DNA of 41,690 bases from Merdimmobilis hominis (GCF_900104615.1 NZ_LT629939.1:853116-894805); one strand, 5' to 3'; positions 1 to 8,833 are shown, numbered from the stretch's first letter. A program made the numbers and translations. The notes: a model not told the origin generated them from the sequence alone.

Positions 1-92
1 AACATCACAATCTCTGCGGATTCATCCAACCGCCGCAGCCGCGCAGCTGCCGAAGCGCCGCCGGCTACACCGCCGACAATTACAGTTTTCAT
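1..92 (-). CDS. FAD/NAD(P)-dependent disulfide oxidoreductase, CoA-disulfide reductase-like (5' end only)
   Basis: Only the first 30 codons lie in the window. The protein opens MKTVIVGGVAGGASAAARLR, a Rossmann FAD-binding motif (GGVAGGxSAAARLRR) typical of the CoA-disulfide reductase/NADH oxidase branch of pyridine-nucleotide disulfide oxidoreductases. In that branch 'GGVAGG' replaces the usual GxGxxG. The family reduces CoA disulfide, persulfides or oxygen with NAD(P)H in the cytoplasm, and many clostridial members carry C-terminal rhodanese domains; that part is outside the window. ATG at 92 with a GGAAGGAGG ribosome site just upstream, and a promoter at 140-169. The family call is good; the exact substrate is unknown. 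Confidence 0.8.
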   Translation of the reverse strand, partial: MKTVIVGGVAGGASAAARLRRLDESAEIVM

Positions 93-139
93 CAAGATTA
101 TCCTCCTTCCAAAATACGGGTCTCATCCAATGTAACCTC

Positions 140-169
140 AGTATAACATAGAGAAATAGGCTTTGTAAA
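140..169 (-). promoter_or_regulatory. Promoter of the disulfide oxidoreductase gene
   Basis: On the minus strand TTTACA (169-164) and TATACT (145-140) are separated by 18 nt, giving a sigma-A-type promoter about 50 nt upstream of the start codon at 92. Confidence 0.6.
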
Positions 170-257
170 ATAGGCCATTGGAATAACCATCATAGGGGAT
201 TTCCAATCCTTTTCTGCTGGGGACGTGTGCTTGCTTAAACTCATCTTGATGCAAACA

Positions 258-284
258 GGCCGCCGATGGATGCCATCGGCGGCC
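258..284. terminator. Stem-loop terminator after cardiolipin synthase
   Basis: Perfect 12-bp stem GGCCGCCGATGG / CCATCGGCGGCC with a 3-nt loop, 10 nt past the cls stop codon. The T-rich side (TTATTTTTATT) is on the plus strand. On the minus strand, where cls is transcribed, the U tract is weak, so it may be a bidirectional or imperfect terminator. Confidence 0.7.
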
Positions 285-293
285 TTATTTTTA

Positions 294-1829
294 TTACATC
301 AGCGGGGCAAATACCCGAAGCACTGCCCGGCACAGCCGGACGAACCACGGAACGCTGCGGCACTGTTCCGCCGTGATCTCCTGGCATTTTTCCAGGGTCT
401 TCAGGTAATCCTCCTTCACATCCAAGATACTCTTGGTTTGATACAGCCATGCGCCGCACTCAAAGTGGAGATAGAGGCTGCGATAGTCTAGGTTGATGGT
501 ACCTACCACCCCATATTCATCGTCCACTGCAAAAGTTTTGGCATGGATGAAGCCGGGGGTGTATTCATAGATTTTGACCCCCGCATCCACCAGGACATCA
601 TAATACGCCCGGGTGACCGCATGGACAAACCACTTGTCCGCCACATGGGGGGTGATAATCCGCACATCCACGCCGGATTTTGCCGCTACCGTCAGGGCGG
701 TAATCATCTCGTTGTCGATGATCAGGTAGGGTGTCGCAATGTAGACATACCTCTGGGCCTTATTGATCAGGTTGAGGTACACAGTGCGGCCCACCGTCTC
801 CCCATCCAAGGGGCTGTCGGTGAAGGGCTGGACATAGCCGTCCTGCTCGATCTCTTGCTTCTGGTACAGGCTGGGGCGGAAGCAGTCGTAGTCGGTGTCA
901 GTGGGGCGGATGTAGTTCCAGATGGAGAGGAACATCAATGTCAGGCTCCACACCCCTTCTCCTTTGAGGAGGATGGCACAGTCCTTCCAATGGCCGTGTT
1001 TTTCGTAGGCATTGATGTATTCATCAGCTAGGTTGATACCACCGGTAAAGCCCACCCAGCCGTCGATGACACAGATTTTCCGGTGATCCCGGTTGTTGAG
1101 CTTAGAGGACAAGATGGGAATAAAGGGGTTAAATACACAGCATTTTATGCCCATGGACTCCAGCTTTTCATTGTACTTGTAGGGCAGGGTCATAATACAG
1201 CCCACATCGTCATACATGACCCGCACATCCACGCCCTGGGCAGCTTTTTCCTTGAGGATCTCCAAAATGGTGTTCCACATCTTCCCTTCCTGGATGATGA
1301 AATACTCCAGGAAGATAAAATGCTCTGCTTTTTTCAGTTCCTCCACCATCCGCTCAAATTTTACCTCGCCAATGGGGAGGAACTCGCTGGAGGTCTCCCG
1401 GAAGGGCGGGCAGTGGGCATACTGTGTAATATAGCGGGACTGGTTGGCCGCCTCCCGGTTCTGCACCTCAATTTCCTCCACGATGCTGTTGTAGGGTTCC
1501 AGCAGGGAATAGGCTTTCTCCTCGGAAGCGCGCATCTTTGAGCGGGTCTTTTGGGTGAGATTGTTCCCACCGAACATCAAATAGAACAAGCCGCCAAAGA
1601 TGGGGAACAACAGGATTGGTATAATCCAAGCAATTTTATACGCAGGGTTGCTGCGGTTGTTGATGATCCACAGAAGAACCAACACGCTGAGCAGAATGGA
1701 GAAAGCATAAAAATACACGAAATAATTGTTGAACCGCCAGATGATCCCCACTAAGATCAGCACCTGGATGGCGATAAACACAGCGACGATGACCACCCGA
1801 TGGAACAAAAACTGTAAAACCTTTTTCAC
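294..1829 (-). CDS. cls: Cardiolipin synthase (phospholipase D superfamily)
   Basis: A 511-residue protein. Two hydrophobic segments at about residues 12-32 and 36-56 anchor it in the membrane, followed by a short PLDc_N-type stretch (NPAYKIAWII...FPIFGGLFYLMFGG). It then has two HKD catalytic motifs: HRKICVID (H249-D256, followed by GxxxFTGG) and HAKTFAVDD (H429-D436, followed by GTINLDYRS). This is the architecture and length of bacterial cardiolipin synthase, which condenses two phosphatidylglycerols to cardiolipin plus glycerol. It starts 36 nt downstream of the AI-2E family gene on the same strand, so the two are probably one transcript ending at the hairpin at 258-284. The ribosome site is GGAAAGAAGGGG-like before ATG 1829. 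The call is firm. Confidence 0.95.
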   Translation of the reverse strand: MKKVLQFLFHRVVIVAVFIAIQVLILVGIIWRFNNYFVYFYAFSILLSVLVLLWIINNRSNPAYKIAWIIPILLFPIFGGLFYLMFGGNNLTQKTRSKMRASEEKAYSLLEPYNSIVEEIEVQNREAANQSRYITQYAHCPPFRETSSEFLPIGEVKFERMVEELKKAEHFIFLEYFIIQEGKMWNTILEILKEKAAQGVDVRVMYDDVGCIMTLPYKYNEKLESMGIKCCVFNPFIPILSSKLNNRDHRKICVIDGWVGFTGGINLADEYINAYEKHGHWKDCAILLKGEGVWSLTLMFLSIWNYIRPTDTDYDCFRPSLYQKQEIEQDGYVQPFTDSPLDGETVGRTVYLNLINKAQRYVYIATPYLIIDNEMITALTVAAKSGVDVRIITPHVADKWFVHAVTRAYYDVLVDAGVKIYEYTPGFIHAKTFAVDDEYGVVGTINLDYRSLYLHFECGAWLYQTKSILDVKEDYLKTLEKCQEITAEQCRSVPWFVRLCRAVLRVFAPLM

Positions 1830-1865
1830 GTCTTTCCCCTTCTTTCCTTAAAAATCCGGTTCCGA

Positions 1866-3086
1866 TTATCGCTCCCGGGGCTTCCACTTCCCAGCGGGAA
1901 CCCGACGGACGCGCAAATTCCGATAGACCTTCTCCCGCAACAGGGAATAAAGCACCGATGCCAGGGGGACGCTTACCAGCATGCCCACCACGCCGGTAGT
2001 GCTGCCACCCACTGTCACCGCCATCATCACCCACATGGCGGGCAGGCCCACTGAAGTGCCCACCACCCGGGGGTAGATCAAATTGTTTTCCAGCTGCTGC
2101 AAAATGCAGAACAGCACTACAAACTCAACCGCTTTCATAGGGCTAGTGACCAAAATCAAAAAGGCGCCTATAAAACAACCCACAAAGGCGCCGAACACTG
2201 GAATCAGTGCAGTAAAGGCGATAAGAACTGAAATCATCAGCGCATAGGGCAGGCGGAACAGCAGCATGGCGGCAAAAAACAGCGACCCTAGGATCATCGC
2301 CTCCACACATTGGCCTGCCATGAAGTTGGAGAAAGTCTTCTCCGCCATGGTGAGGATGCGGATCATCTCATCCGCCACCCGCTCCGGCAAAAAGGCATAG
2401 GTCATCTTTTTAAACTGCACTGCCAGCGTTTCTTTGCGCAGCAGGATATAGATGGCGAAAATTAGCCCCATGATCCCCCGGAACACACCGCCCACCACCG
2501 AAGTGGCCACATTCACCGTGGAGGAAAGGAAGTTGCTCGCACCGCTCCGGAGAAATTGCAGAGCGGAATGGGCAAAGCCCTCCCAATCCACCTGGAGGGA
2601 GAGGATCCACTGGGAGAAACCCGGCCACTCCCCTTCAAACTGGCTGGCCCACTGGTACAGGGAATTGAGCAGAATGGGAATGCCCTCCCCAATGGTGCGG
2701 AAAGTGCGCATCACTTCGGGGATCACCAAAAAAAGCACCACCCCAATGGTCGCCAGCACGCCCAGAAGGGACAGCAGCAGCGATACCGGGCGGGCAAACC
2801 GGGGGGGCTTCCCATTCTTGCCCACCTTGGAAAACAGCCCCCGCTCCAGCGCCCGCATGGGCACATTGAGGATAAACGCGATTGCCGCACCCACTACAAA
2901 AGGGGAGAACAGCCCGAGTATCCCACCTAAAACGGAGCAAACTGCTTTAAAATTTTCCAGAACCCAAAAGCCCAGGACTCCAAAAGCCACTAGGGCAAAT
3001 AAAGTTTTGGTTGTACGCCTATCAAACTCCAACCTTTTTTCCTCCTCACGGCCTTTGGCCGCGTTTTGATCCGCCTTGGCTTTCAC
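1866..3086 (-). CDS. AI-2E family transporter (PF01594-type permease)
   Basis: A 406-residue polytopic membrane protein. A charged N-terminus (to about residue 25) is followed by hydrophobic pairs around 28-80, a pair near 100-125, a soluble segment, and further membrane segments to about 375. The segments reading FSPFVVGAAIAFILNVPM and 'ENNLIYPRVVGTSVGLPAMWVM' are signatures of the AI-2E/YdiK/YhhQ-like permease family. Members have been linked to autoinducer-2 export, Na+/H+ exchange or other efflux; nothing here selects among these. First gene of a likely two-gene unit with cls. The upstream region carries an 8-bp inverted repeat across a possible -10, listed separately. Confidence 0.88.
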   Translation of the reverse strand: MKAKADQNAAKGREEEKRLEFDRRTTKTLFALVAFGVLGFWVLENFKAVCSVLGGILGLFSPFVVGAAIAFILNVPMRALERGLFSKVGKNGKPPRFARPVSLLLSLLGVLATIGVVLFLVIPEVMRTFRTIGEGIPILLNSLYQWASQFEGEWPGFSQWILSLQVDWEGFAHSALQFLRSGASNFLSSTVNVATSVVGGVFRGIMGLIFAIYILLRKETLAVQFKKMTYAFLPERVADEMIRILTMAEKTFSNFMAGQCVEAMILGSLFFAAMLLFRLPYALMISVLIAFTALIPVFGAFVGCFIGAFLILVTSPMKAVEFVVLFCILQQLENNLIYPRVVGTSVGLPAMWVMMAVTVGGSTTGVVGMLVSVPLASVLYSLLREKVYRNLRVRRVPAGKWKPRER

Positions 3087-3156
3087 AAAACGGTCACAAT
3101 TTTACAGTGTCGCAGAACCGGCGCTGCTGGGAAACTTTTCCCCCGCCCTGGCCTAA

Positions 3157-3170
3157 GGAGAAATTTCTCC
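3157..3170. repeat. 14-bp perfect palindrome in AI-2E gene leader
   Basis: GGAGAAATTTCTCC reads identically on both strands. It lies about 70 nt upstream of the AI-2E gene start and 10 nt from a second palindrome (3181-3204). It may be an operator; no regulator can be named. Confidence 0.45.
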
Positions 3171-3180
3171 CTTGTTACCA

Positions 3181-3204
3181 CTTTGTGACTATTGTATCAC
3201 AAAG
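3181..3204 (-). promoter_or_regulatory. Inverted-repeat operator over candidate -10 of AI-2E/cls unit
   Basis: CTTTGTGA-N8-TCACAAAG is a perfect 8-bp inverted repeat. The spacer holds TACAAT on the minus strand, a plausible -10, so a dimeric repressor bound here would occlude the promoter. The -35 (CTACAA, 18 nt upstream) is poor. Confidence 0.45.
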
Positions 3205-3272
3205 CCCCAGGGAATTGTAGAGGACGTGGTTTGAGGAATCTGTGAATAAAGTGCAAATTTTGTCTTTTATAT

Positions 3273-3328
3273 AAAAAAGCCCCGGCCATACAGAATCCCC
3301 CCACATGGGGTATCCTTCCAGCCGGGAC
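3273..3328 (-). terminator. Terminator of the activase/KdpE-like regulator unit
   Basis: On the minus strand CCCGGC...GCCGGG encloses an inner CCCC/GGGG hairpin and is followed by CTTTTTTATA, 7 nt past the regulator's stop codon. Confidence 0.75.
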
Positions 3329-3334
3329 CTTTGA

Positions 3335-4063
3335 TTATTCATCCTTTTCAGAAGCGCTCTCCTCTTCGGTTTGAAGGCGGATCATCCGGTACCCCACCCC
3401 CACATGGGTCTGGATGTACTCGGGCCGGGAGGGGTTCTTCTCGATCTTTTTGCGCAGGGTAGCCATAAACACCCGCAGAGATGGGGTGTCGCTCTCCAAG
3501 GCGTTGACCCACACCTCCCGCAGAATGTAGTTGTGGGTGAGCACCTTGCCCACGTTGCGGGCCAACAGGCACAGGAGCTTGTATTCGATAGGGGTGAGGT
3601 GAATTTCCCTGCCGTCCACATAGACGCACCCGGCGGAATAGTCGATTTTTAAGGAGCCGTTGACAAACACTGGGCTATTTTTCACCGGGCTGTTGTCGTA
3701 ATTCATCTTGCGCAGCGCCACCCGGATGCGGGCCAAAAGCTCCTCCACACTGAAGGGTTTGGTCAAGTAATCGTCCGCCCCGGCATCCAAGGCGTCGATC
3801 TTATCCCGGTCCTCGCTGCGGGCGCTGACTACAATAATAGGATTGTTGCTCCAGGACCGCACCTTTTTGATGATTTCTACCCCATCTATGTCCGGTAAGC
3901 CCAGGTCCAAGATCATCACATCCGGCCGGTAAGACACCGCTGCGGAGATAGCGTCGCTCCCCTTTTCCGCGGTGACAAAGGCATAGCCTTGGGTTTCCAA
4001 GGTGGTGGTGATCAGGTTGCGGACTGCCTTGTCGTCCTCCACCACTAAAATCATTGACTTCAT
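3335..4063 (-). CDS. OmpR-family response regulator, KdpE-like
   Basis: A 242-residue protein. It has an N-terminal receiver (acidic pair D10-D11, phospho-acceptor D53 in ILDLGLPD, TKPFS lysine) and a C-terminal winged-helix DNA-binding domain (LTPIEYKLLCLL, TPSLRVFMATLRKKIE, YIQTHVGVGYRM). The receiver stretch 'SARSEDRDKIDALDAGADDYLTKPF' follows KdpE very closely. KdpE with KdpD controls the Kdp K+ ATPase, but no kdp genes or KdpD are in the window, so this is an orphan regulator here. The start was set at ATG 4063, with AGGAGG 8 nt upstream, 19 codons inside the longest frame. It begins 37 nt after the dehydratase-like gene and is probably the last gene of that transcript. What it regulates is unknown. 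Confidence 0.9.
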   Translation of the reverse strand: MKSMILVVEDDKAVRNLITTTLETQGYAFVTAEKGSDAISAAVSYRPDVMILDLGLPDIDGVEIIKKVRSWSNNPIIVVSARSEDRDKIDALDAGADDYLTKPFSVEELLARIRVALRKMNYDNSPVKNSPVFVNGSLKIDYSAGCVYVDGREIHLTPIEYKLLCLLARNVGKVLTHNYILREVWVNALESDTPSLRVFMATLRKKIEKNPSRPEYIQTHVGVGYRMIRLQTEEESASEKDE

Positions 4064-4100
4064 CCCAATTCCTCCTTTGCCCAATCCAATCTTAGGCCCG

Positions 4101-5387
4101 CTATTGGGCCATCGCCGCATTGGCCAGCATCAGTTTGATGCGGTTCTGCTGGTTGACTTCGCTGGCGCCGGGATCGTAGTCCACCGCCACAATGTTGGCT
4201 TGAGGGTTTTTCTCCTTGATCAGATGGATCATCCCCTTGCCGGCGATGTGGTTGGGCAGGCACCCAAAGGGCTGGGTGCAAACAATGTTGTTGATCCCCT
4301 TGTGGATCAGCTCCACCATCTCTGCGGTGAGGAGCCAGCCCTCCCCCATCTTCATGCCGGTGCTGATGTACCCCTCTGCCATGGCGCGGATCGCTTCAAA
4401 GTCCTCCGGCGGGTCAAAGGTGCCCTCTTCCCGGATCAACTCGATCAGCTTCCGCTTTTTGCCCACCAGATACCGGTAGACCGCTTGGGCAGCCCAGTAT
4501 TTCCCCTTGGGGCCGCCGTAGAGCTTATGGTCTTCTATCATATTGTACACACAGTAGAGGCAAAAGTCCAGAAGGCCGGGCACAACCACCTCAGCGCCCT
4601 CGCTGTGGAGGAAGTCCTCCAGGTTGTTATTGCCCAAAGGGGAGTACTTGACGTAGATTTCCCCAACAACCCCCACCCGGATTTTCTGCTTCCCAGCCTT
4701 GGGGATGGCGGCAAAATCCCGGAGGATCTGGGTGCAGTAGGGTCTCATTCTGCCCCAGTTCAGCACCTTTTTGCCCCGGAAGAATTCGCTCATCACTTCG
4801 ATCCACCGGTTGACGGTGCGGTCGGTCTCCCCCTCTTCCACCTCATAAGGGCGGCACTGGTTGGCAAGGAGCATGATTAAATCCCCCAGGATCACCGCGT
4901 ACATCAGCTTTTCATAGTCGGAGACCGAGAGGGTAAAGCCAGGGTTTTTCTCCAATCCGCCGATGTTCAGGGAGATCACCGGGATGTAGCCGAAGCCGCT
5001 TTTTTGCAGGGCTTTGCGCAGCAGGTGGATGTAGTTGGACGCCCGGCAGCCGCCGCCGGTCTGGGTGATCAGCAGAGCGACTTTGTCCAGATCATACTCC
5101 CCGCTTTTCAGGGCGTCGATCATCTGGCCGATGACCAACAAGGCGGGGTAACAAGTGTCGTTGTGGACGTTCTTCAGACCTTCGTCCACCACGCTGCGGC
5201 CGGCATTCTCCAGTATCTTTACCTTATAGCCCTTCTGTTCCAGGATGTTGGCCATAAACCGGAAGTGGATGGGCAGCATGGTGGGAATTAGAATGGTGTG
5301 GGTTTTCTTCATCTCTTGGGTGAAGACCACCCTCTCCTCCTTAAGGGCGCCTGCGCATTGGCTACAGGGCCGTGTGCATTGCTCCAT
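4101..5387 (-). CDS. 2-hydroxyacyl-CoA dehydratase-like iron-sulfur protein (COG3581-type partner of the activase)
   Basis: A 428-residue protein of the HgdB/BcrB-like group that accompanies BadF/HgdC-type activases. The N-terminus has clustered cysteines (CTRPCSQC, residues 4-11) that could bind a cluster, followed by 'VHNDTCYPALLVIGQ' and 'TQTGGGCRASNY', conserved cysteine segments of this family. No membrane segment. In many clostridia it is the C-terminal third of one ~1,400-residue polypeptide; here it is separate, starting only 3 nt after the activase stop, so the two are translationally coupled. Family members use an ATP-driven electron from the activase at an Fe-S or double-cubane cluster. 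The substrate of this subgroup is not established, so I do not name a pathway. Confidence 0.82.
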   Translation of the reverse strand: MEQCTRPCSQCAGALKEERVVFTQEMKKTHTILIPTMLPIHFRFMANILEQKGYKVKILENAGRSVVDEGLKNVHNDTCYPALLVIGQMIDALKSGEYDLDKVALLITQTGGGCRASNYIHLLRKALQKSGFGYIPVISLNIGGLEKNPGFTLSVSDYEKLMYAVILGDLIMLLANQCRPYEVEEGETDRTVNRWIEVMSEFFRGKKVLNWGRMRPYCTQILRDFAAIPKAGKQKIRVGVVGEIYVKYSPLGNNNLEDFLHSEGAEVVVPGLLDFCLYCVYNMIEDHKLYGGPKGKYWAAQAVYRYLVGKKRKLIELIREEGTFDPPEDFEAIRAMAEGYISTGMKMGEGWLLTAEMVELIHKGINNIVCTQPFGCLPNHIAGKGMIHLIKEKNPQANIVAVDYDPGASEVNQQNRIKLMLANAAMAQ

Positions 5388-5390
5388 GGA

Positions 5391-8345
5391 TCAGTTCTCC
5401 CCTTTCTCCCGGGCGCGGCGGCGTTCCTCCATGGCCTCCAGAAGGCTTCGGATGCGGATTTTTACCGCCCCAAGGTTGTTAATTTCATCAATTTTCAACT
5501 CAGTGTATAATTTCCCCGCCGATTCCAAGATGTCCCGCACCTCGTCGGTGGTGATGGCGTCGATGCCGCAGCCAAAGGAGACCAGCTGCACCAGCTCCAT
5601 ATCCGGCTGGGTGGCCACATACTGGGCAGCGGAGTACATCCGGGCGTGGTAGGTCCACTGGTTCAGAACCCGGACCCTCTGGGGCGCGGCCAATTCAAAG
5701 ATGCTGTCCTCGGTGAGGACGGTCACCCCCAGGCCGCTGATCAGCCGGTCGATGCCGTGGTTGACCTCTGGGTCCACATGGTAAGGCCGGCCGGCCAGCA
5801 CGATAATTTTGCCCCCGCGGGCGCGGGTCTCAGCGATGGCTTTCTCCGCCTCCAGCCGCAGGTCATCATGCCAGCGGTAATAAACCTGGTACGCCTGCTC
5901 TGCCGCCTGTTTGACCTCTCTTTTGGTCAGGTCAGCCACGTATTGGCGCAGATAGGTATATATTTCCCGCACAAAAGATTTTGGGTCATCGGTAGACAAA
6001 TAGGGGTACAGATACCGCACCTGGGAAAGCTTTTGCAGGTTGGCGTGAAGCAGTTCTGGGTAATAGGCCACTACAGGGCAGTTGTAGTGGTTGTCCCCCC
6101 GCTTCTCATCGAAGTTGTAGGTGAGGCTGGGGTAAAAGATGGTGGGCACCCCTTGTTCCAGCAGGTACTCCATATGGCCGTGCATCAGCTTGGCCGGGTA
6201 GCAGACGGTATCGGATGGGATGGTGTACCGCCCCTTGGCGAACAGCTCCACGGTAGAAGGCGGTGATACCACCACTTCAAACCCCAGCTGGGTAAAGAAG
6301 GTATGCCAGAAGGGGAGGTTTTCATACATATTCATCCCCAGAGCCAAACCGATTTTGCCCCGCGGGCCGGGTTTTCCTTGGGCGGAGAGGTCCACCAGCC
6401 GCTTCAGTTTAAACTGGTACAGGTTGGGGGCGCTCTCCTTGGGGCGGCTGCCCAGCGGGCGCTCGCACCGGTTGCCGGAGATGTATTTTCCCCCGCCGGC
6501 AAAGGAATTCACCGTCAAATTGCAGCGGTTGGGGCAGAGGCCGCAGACTGCCGGTTTAGCGGTATGGGTGAAATCCTCCAGCTCCTGAAGGGAGAGGAGG
6601 CTCGACTGGGATAGGTTTATCTCCCGGGCGCTGAGGGCGGCCCCATAAGCGCCCATCAGCCCGGCGATGACCGGGCGGGTGACGTTGGCCCCCAGCTCCC
6701 GCTCAAAGGCCCGGAGCACCGCGTCGTTGTAAAAGGTGCCCCCCTGGACCACCACATTGTGTCCCAGCTCGCTGGCACTGGTGGCCCGTATGACCTTGTA
6801 CACCGCATTTTTCACCACGCTGATAGAGAGCCCGGCGGAGATATCCTCCACTGTGGCCCCATCTTTCTGGGCCTGCTTGACCGAGGAGTTCATAAACACC
6901 GTACAGCGGGAACCCAAATCCACTGGGTACTTGGCGAAGAGGCCCTTTTGGGCGAATTCCTCGGTGGAGTAGCCCATGGATTTGGCAAAAGTCTCAATGA
7001 AAGAGCCGCACCCGGAGGAACAAGCTTCATTGAGCATGATGCTGTCGATGGCGTTGGAACGCACCTTGAAGCATTTGATATCCTGGCCGCCGATGTCCAA
7101 AATAAAATCCACCTGCGGATCAAAAAACCGGGCCGCCCGGAAGTGGGCCACCGTTTCCACAATGCCGGCGTCGGCGTGGAAGGCGTTTTGAATCAATTCC
7201 TCCCCGTAACCGGTAGTCACCACCCCGCGGATGGCCACCCGGTCCCCGCAGAGCCGGCGGACCTCGGTCAATTGCCGGCGAACCAGCTCCACCGGGTTGC
7301 CCTGGTTGGAACTGTAGTACTGGTATAAAATTTCCGCCTCCTGGCCGATGAGCACCAGCTTGGTGGTGGTGCTTCCACAGTCAATGCCCAGGTAAGCAGA
7401 TCCCTCATAGCTGGATAGATCCCGCTCCTCCACCGTGGCAGAGCTGTGGCGGCGGGAGAATTCTTCGTATTCTCCCCGGTTTTGAAAAAGCGGCTCCAGA
7501 TACCGGCCGCTGTGGCTCTCCTCTGAAGCGCTCTTTATCCGTTCCATCACTTGAGAGAGGGTGGTCTCCGGGGCATTTTCATCGGCGTAAACCGCAGTGC
7601 CGATGGCCACGGCGTACTGGCTCCACTCGGGGAAAAAGGCGTGGTCAGCATCCAGTTTCAACGTCTCCTGGAACCGTTCCCGCAGGCCCTTCAAAAAGTA
7701 AAGCGGCCCCCCGAGGAAGACCACCTTCCCCTCGATGGGGCGGCCCTGGGCCAAGCCGGTGATGGTCTGATTGACCACCGCCTGGAAGATGCTGGCGGCC
7801 AGATCCTCCTTGCGGGCCCCTTGGTTGAGAAGGGGCTGGATGTCGGTTTTAGCAAACACCCCGCACCGGGAGGCAATGGGGTAGATCCGGGTGTGCTGCA
7901 AGCTCAATTCATCCAGTTCATCGGTGGTGACATTTAATAAAGTCGCCATCTGGTCGATAAACGCGCCGGTGCCGCCAGCACAGCTGCCGTTCATCCGCTC
8001 CTCTACCCCGCCGGTGAGGAAGAGGATCTTGGCGTCCTCTCCCCCCAGCTCAATGACCGCATCCGCATCTATACCGAAGTAACGGATGGCCTGTCCGGTG
8101 GCAAACACCTCCTGGATAAACTGCATTCCAATCAGTTTTGCCACCCCAAACCCCGCAGAGCCTGACACTGCCGCGTGAAGAGGCTGGTCTCCCACCACCT
8201 GGCGGGCGGCCTCCAGCAATTCCGCCGTTTTCTGCCGCACCTGCGAAAAATGGCGTTCATAACGCCGCCATAAAATAGCATCCCCATCCATGATCACCAC
8301 TTTGACCGTGGTGGAACCGATGTCAATTCCCAGTTTAAGGCCCAT
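5391..8345 (-). CDS. 2-hydroxyacyl-CoA dehydratase activase, tandem BcrAD/BadFG ATPase plus DUF2229
   Basis: A 984-residue cytoplasmic protein with two ASKHA-fold ATPase domains in tandem. Domain 1 (about 1-260) opens GIDIGSTTVKVVIMDG and has ELGGEDAK and NGSCAGGTGAFID. Domain 2 (about 320-570) has YLGIDCGSTTTKLVLIG, DIGGQDIKCFKV and ACSSGCGSFIE; the cysteines in these loops are cluster ligands in HgdC. Next come a CxxCxxxC motif (CGLCPNRCNL, near 610) and a DUF2229 region (GMNMYENLPFW, SDTVCYPAKLMHGH). The family hydrolyses ATP to push a low-potential electron into a partner protein, here most likely the gene that follows 3 nt later. The start was moved 10 codons inward to ATG 8345 because GGAGGG lies 6 nt upstream. 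Promoter at 8470-8497. Confidence 0.9.
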   Translation of the reverse strand: MGLKLGIDIGSTTVKVVIMDGDAILWRRYERHFSQVRQKTAELLEAARQVVGDQPLHAAVSGSAGFGVAKLIGMQFIQEVFATGQAIRYFGIDADAVIELGGEDAKILFLTGGVEERMNGSCAGGTGAFIDQMATLLNVTTDELDELSLQHTRIYPIASRCGVFAKTDIQPLLNQGARKEDLAASIFQAVVNQTITGLAQGRPIEGKVVFLGGPLYFLKGLRERFQETLKLDADHAFFPEWSQYAVAIGTAVYADENAPETTLSQVMERIKSASEESHSGRYLEPLFQNRGEYEEFSRRHSSATVEERDLSSYEGSAYLGIDCGSTTTKLVLIGQEAEILYQYYSSNQGNPVELVRRQLTEVRRLCGDRVAIRGVVTTGYGEELIQNAFHADAGIVETVAHFRAARFFDPQVDFILDIGGQDIKCFKVRSNAIDSIMLNEACSSGCGSFIETFAKSMGYSTEEFAQKGLFAKYPVDLGSRCTVFMNSSVKQAQKDGATVEDISAGLSISVVKNAVYKVIRATSASELGHNVVVQGGTFYNDAVLRAFERELGANVTRPVIAGLMGAYGAALSAREINLSQSSLLSLQELEDFTHTAKPAVCGLCPNRCNLTVNSFAGGGKYISGNRCERPLGSRPKESAPNLYQFKLKRLVDLSAQGKPGPRGKIGLALGMNMYENLPFWHTFFTQLGFEVVVSPPSTVELFAKGRYTIPSDTVCYPAKLMHGHMEYLLEQGVPTIFYPSLTYNFDEKRGDNHYNCPVVAYYPELLHANLQKLSQVRYLYPYLSTDDPKSFVREIYTYLRQYVADLTKREVKQAAEQAYQVYYRWHDDLRLEAEKAIAETRARGGKIIVLAGRPYHVDPEVNHGIDRLISGLGVTVLTEDSIFELAAPQRVRVLNQWTYHARMYSAAQYVATQPDMELVQLVSFGCGIDAITTDEVRDILESAGKLYTELKIDEINNLGAVKIRIRSLLEAMEERRRAREKGEN

Positions 8346-8469
8346 AGCCGACCCTCCAATTACAGAACACTTCATCTTTTCACTATGTCAAATACTCACA
8401 AATAATTTAGACCGTTTTTGGGAAAATTCTGGTTTTTTTGTGTTATTTCAACATTTTCTATGTGCCCCC

Positions 8470-8497
8470 ATTATACTAATTAAAAAGGAATAGTCAA
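8470..8497 (-). promoter_or_regulatory. Promoter of the activase operon
   Basis: Minus strand TTGACT (8497-8492), 16-nt spacer, TATAAT (8475-8470). It predicts a leader of roughly 118 nt before ATG 8345. Confidence 0.75.
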
Positions 8498-8612
8498 GAA
8501 CAGCATGTAACCGATATTTGTCCAAAGTATAAAGATTCTGTTAATTTTTTGCCGTATTTCGACTTTTTTTGCCCATTTCTGTAACAGTTGGTTACATTTT
8601 TTCCGTTTTCCC

Positions 8613-8641
8613 TTGACAAGGTCAGCACAACTGGATATCCT
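8613..8641 (+). promoter_or_regulatory. Promoter of the TPP riboswitch-thiW unit
   Basis: TTGACA (8613-8618), 17-nt spacer, TATCCT (8636-8641), placing the transcript start about 10 nt before the riboswitch aptamer. Confidence 0.75.
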
Positions 8642-8659
8642 AAATAGGAACAATTGCAT

Positions 8660-8745
8660 CCGGGGAGCTTGCGCAGCAGGCTGAGAGGAGACGTAATGCC
8701 GTCTCGACCCGCTAACCTGATACGGATAATGCCGGCGGAGGGAGC
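8660..8745 (+). promoter_or_regulatory. TPP (THI-box) riboswitch aptamer
   Basis: The two conserved thiamin pyrophosphate-binding halves are present: CGGGGAGC ... GGCTGAGAGG ... GACCCGCTAACCTGAT, then CGGATAATGCCGGCGGAGGG. The variable P3 arm is GAGACG/CGTCTC. The aptamer is followed by an intrinsic terminator (8763-8800) and then thiW, so TPP binding is expected to end transcription early. Confidence 0.97.
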
Positions 8746-8762
8746 TTTGATCGTGATTTTCT

Positions 8763-8800
8763 GCCGCCATTCCGCTATTGGGATCGGCGGCTTTCTCTTT
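8763..8800 (+). terminator. Riboswitch expression-platform terminator
   Basis: GCCGCC ... GGCGGC with a continued inner stem ATTCC/GGGAT, followed by TTTCTCTTT, between the TPP aptamer and the thiW start codon. Confidence 0.8.
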
Positions 8801-8833
8801 ACCTCCCGGCATTTTCAAAAAGGGGGACTTTTT

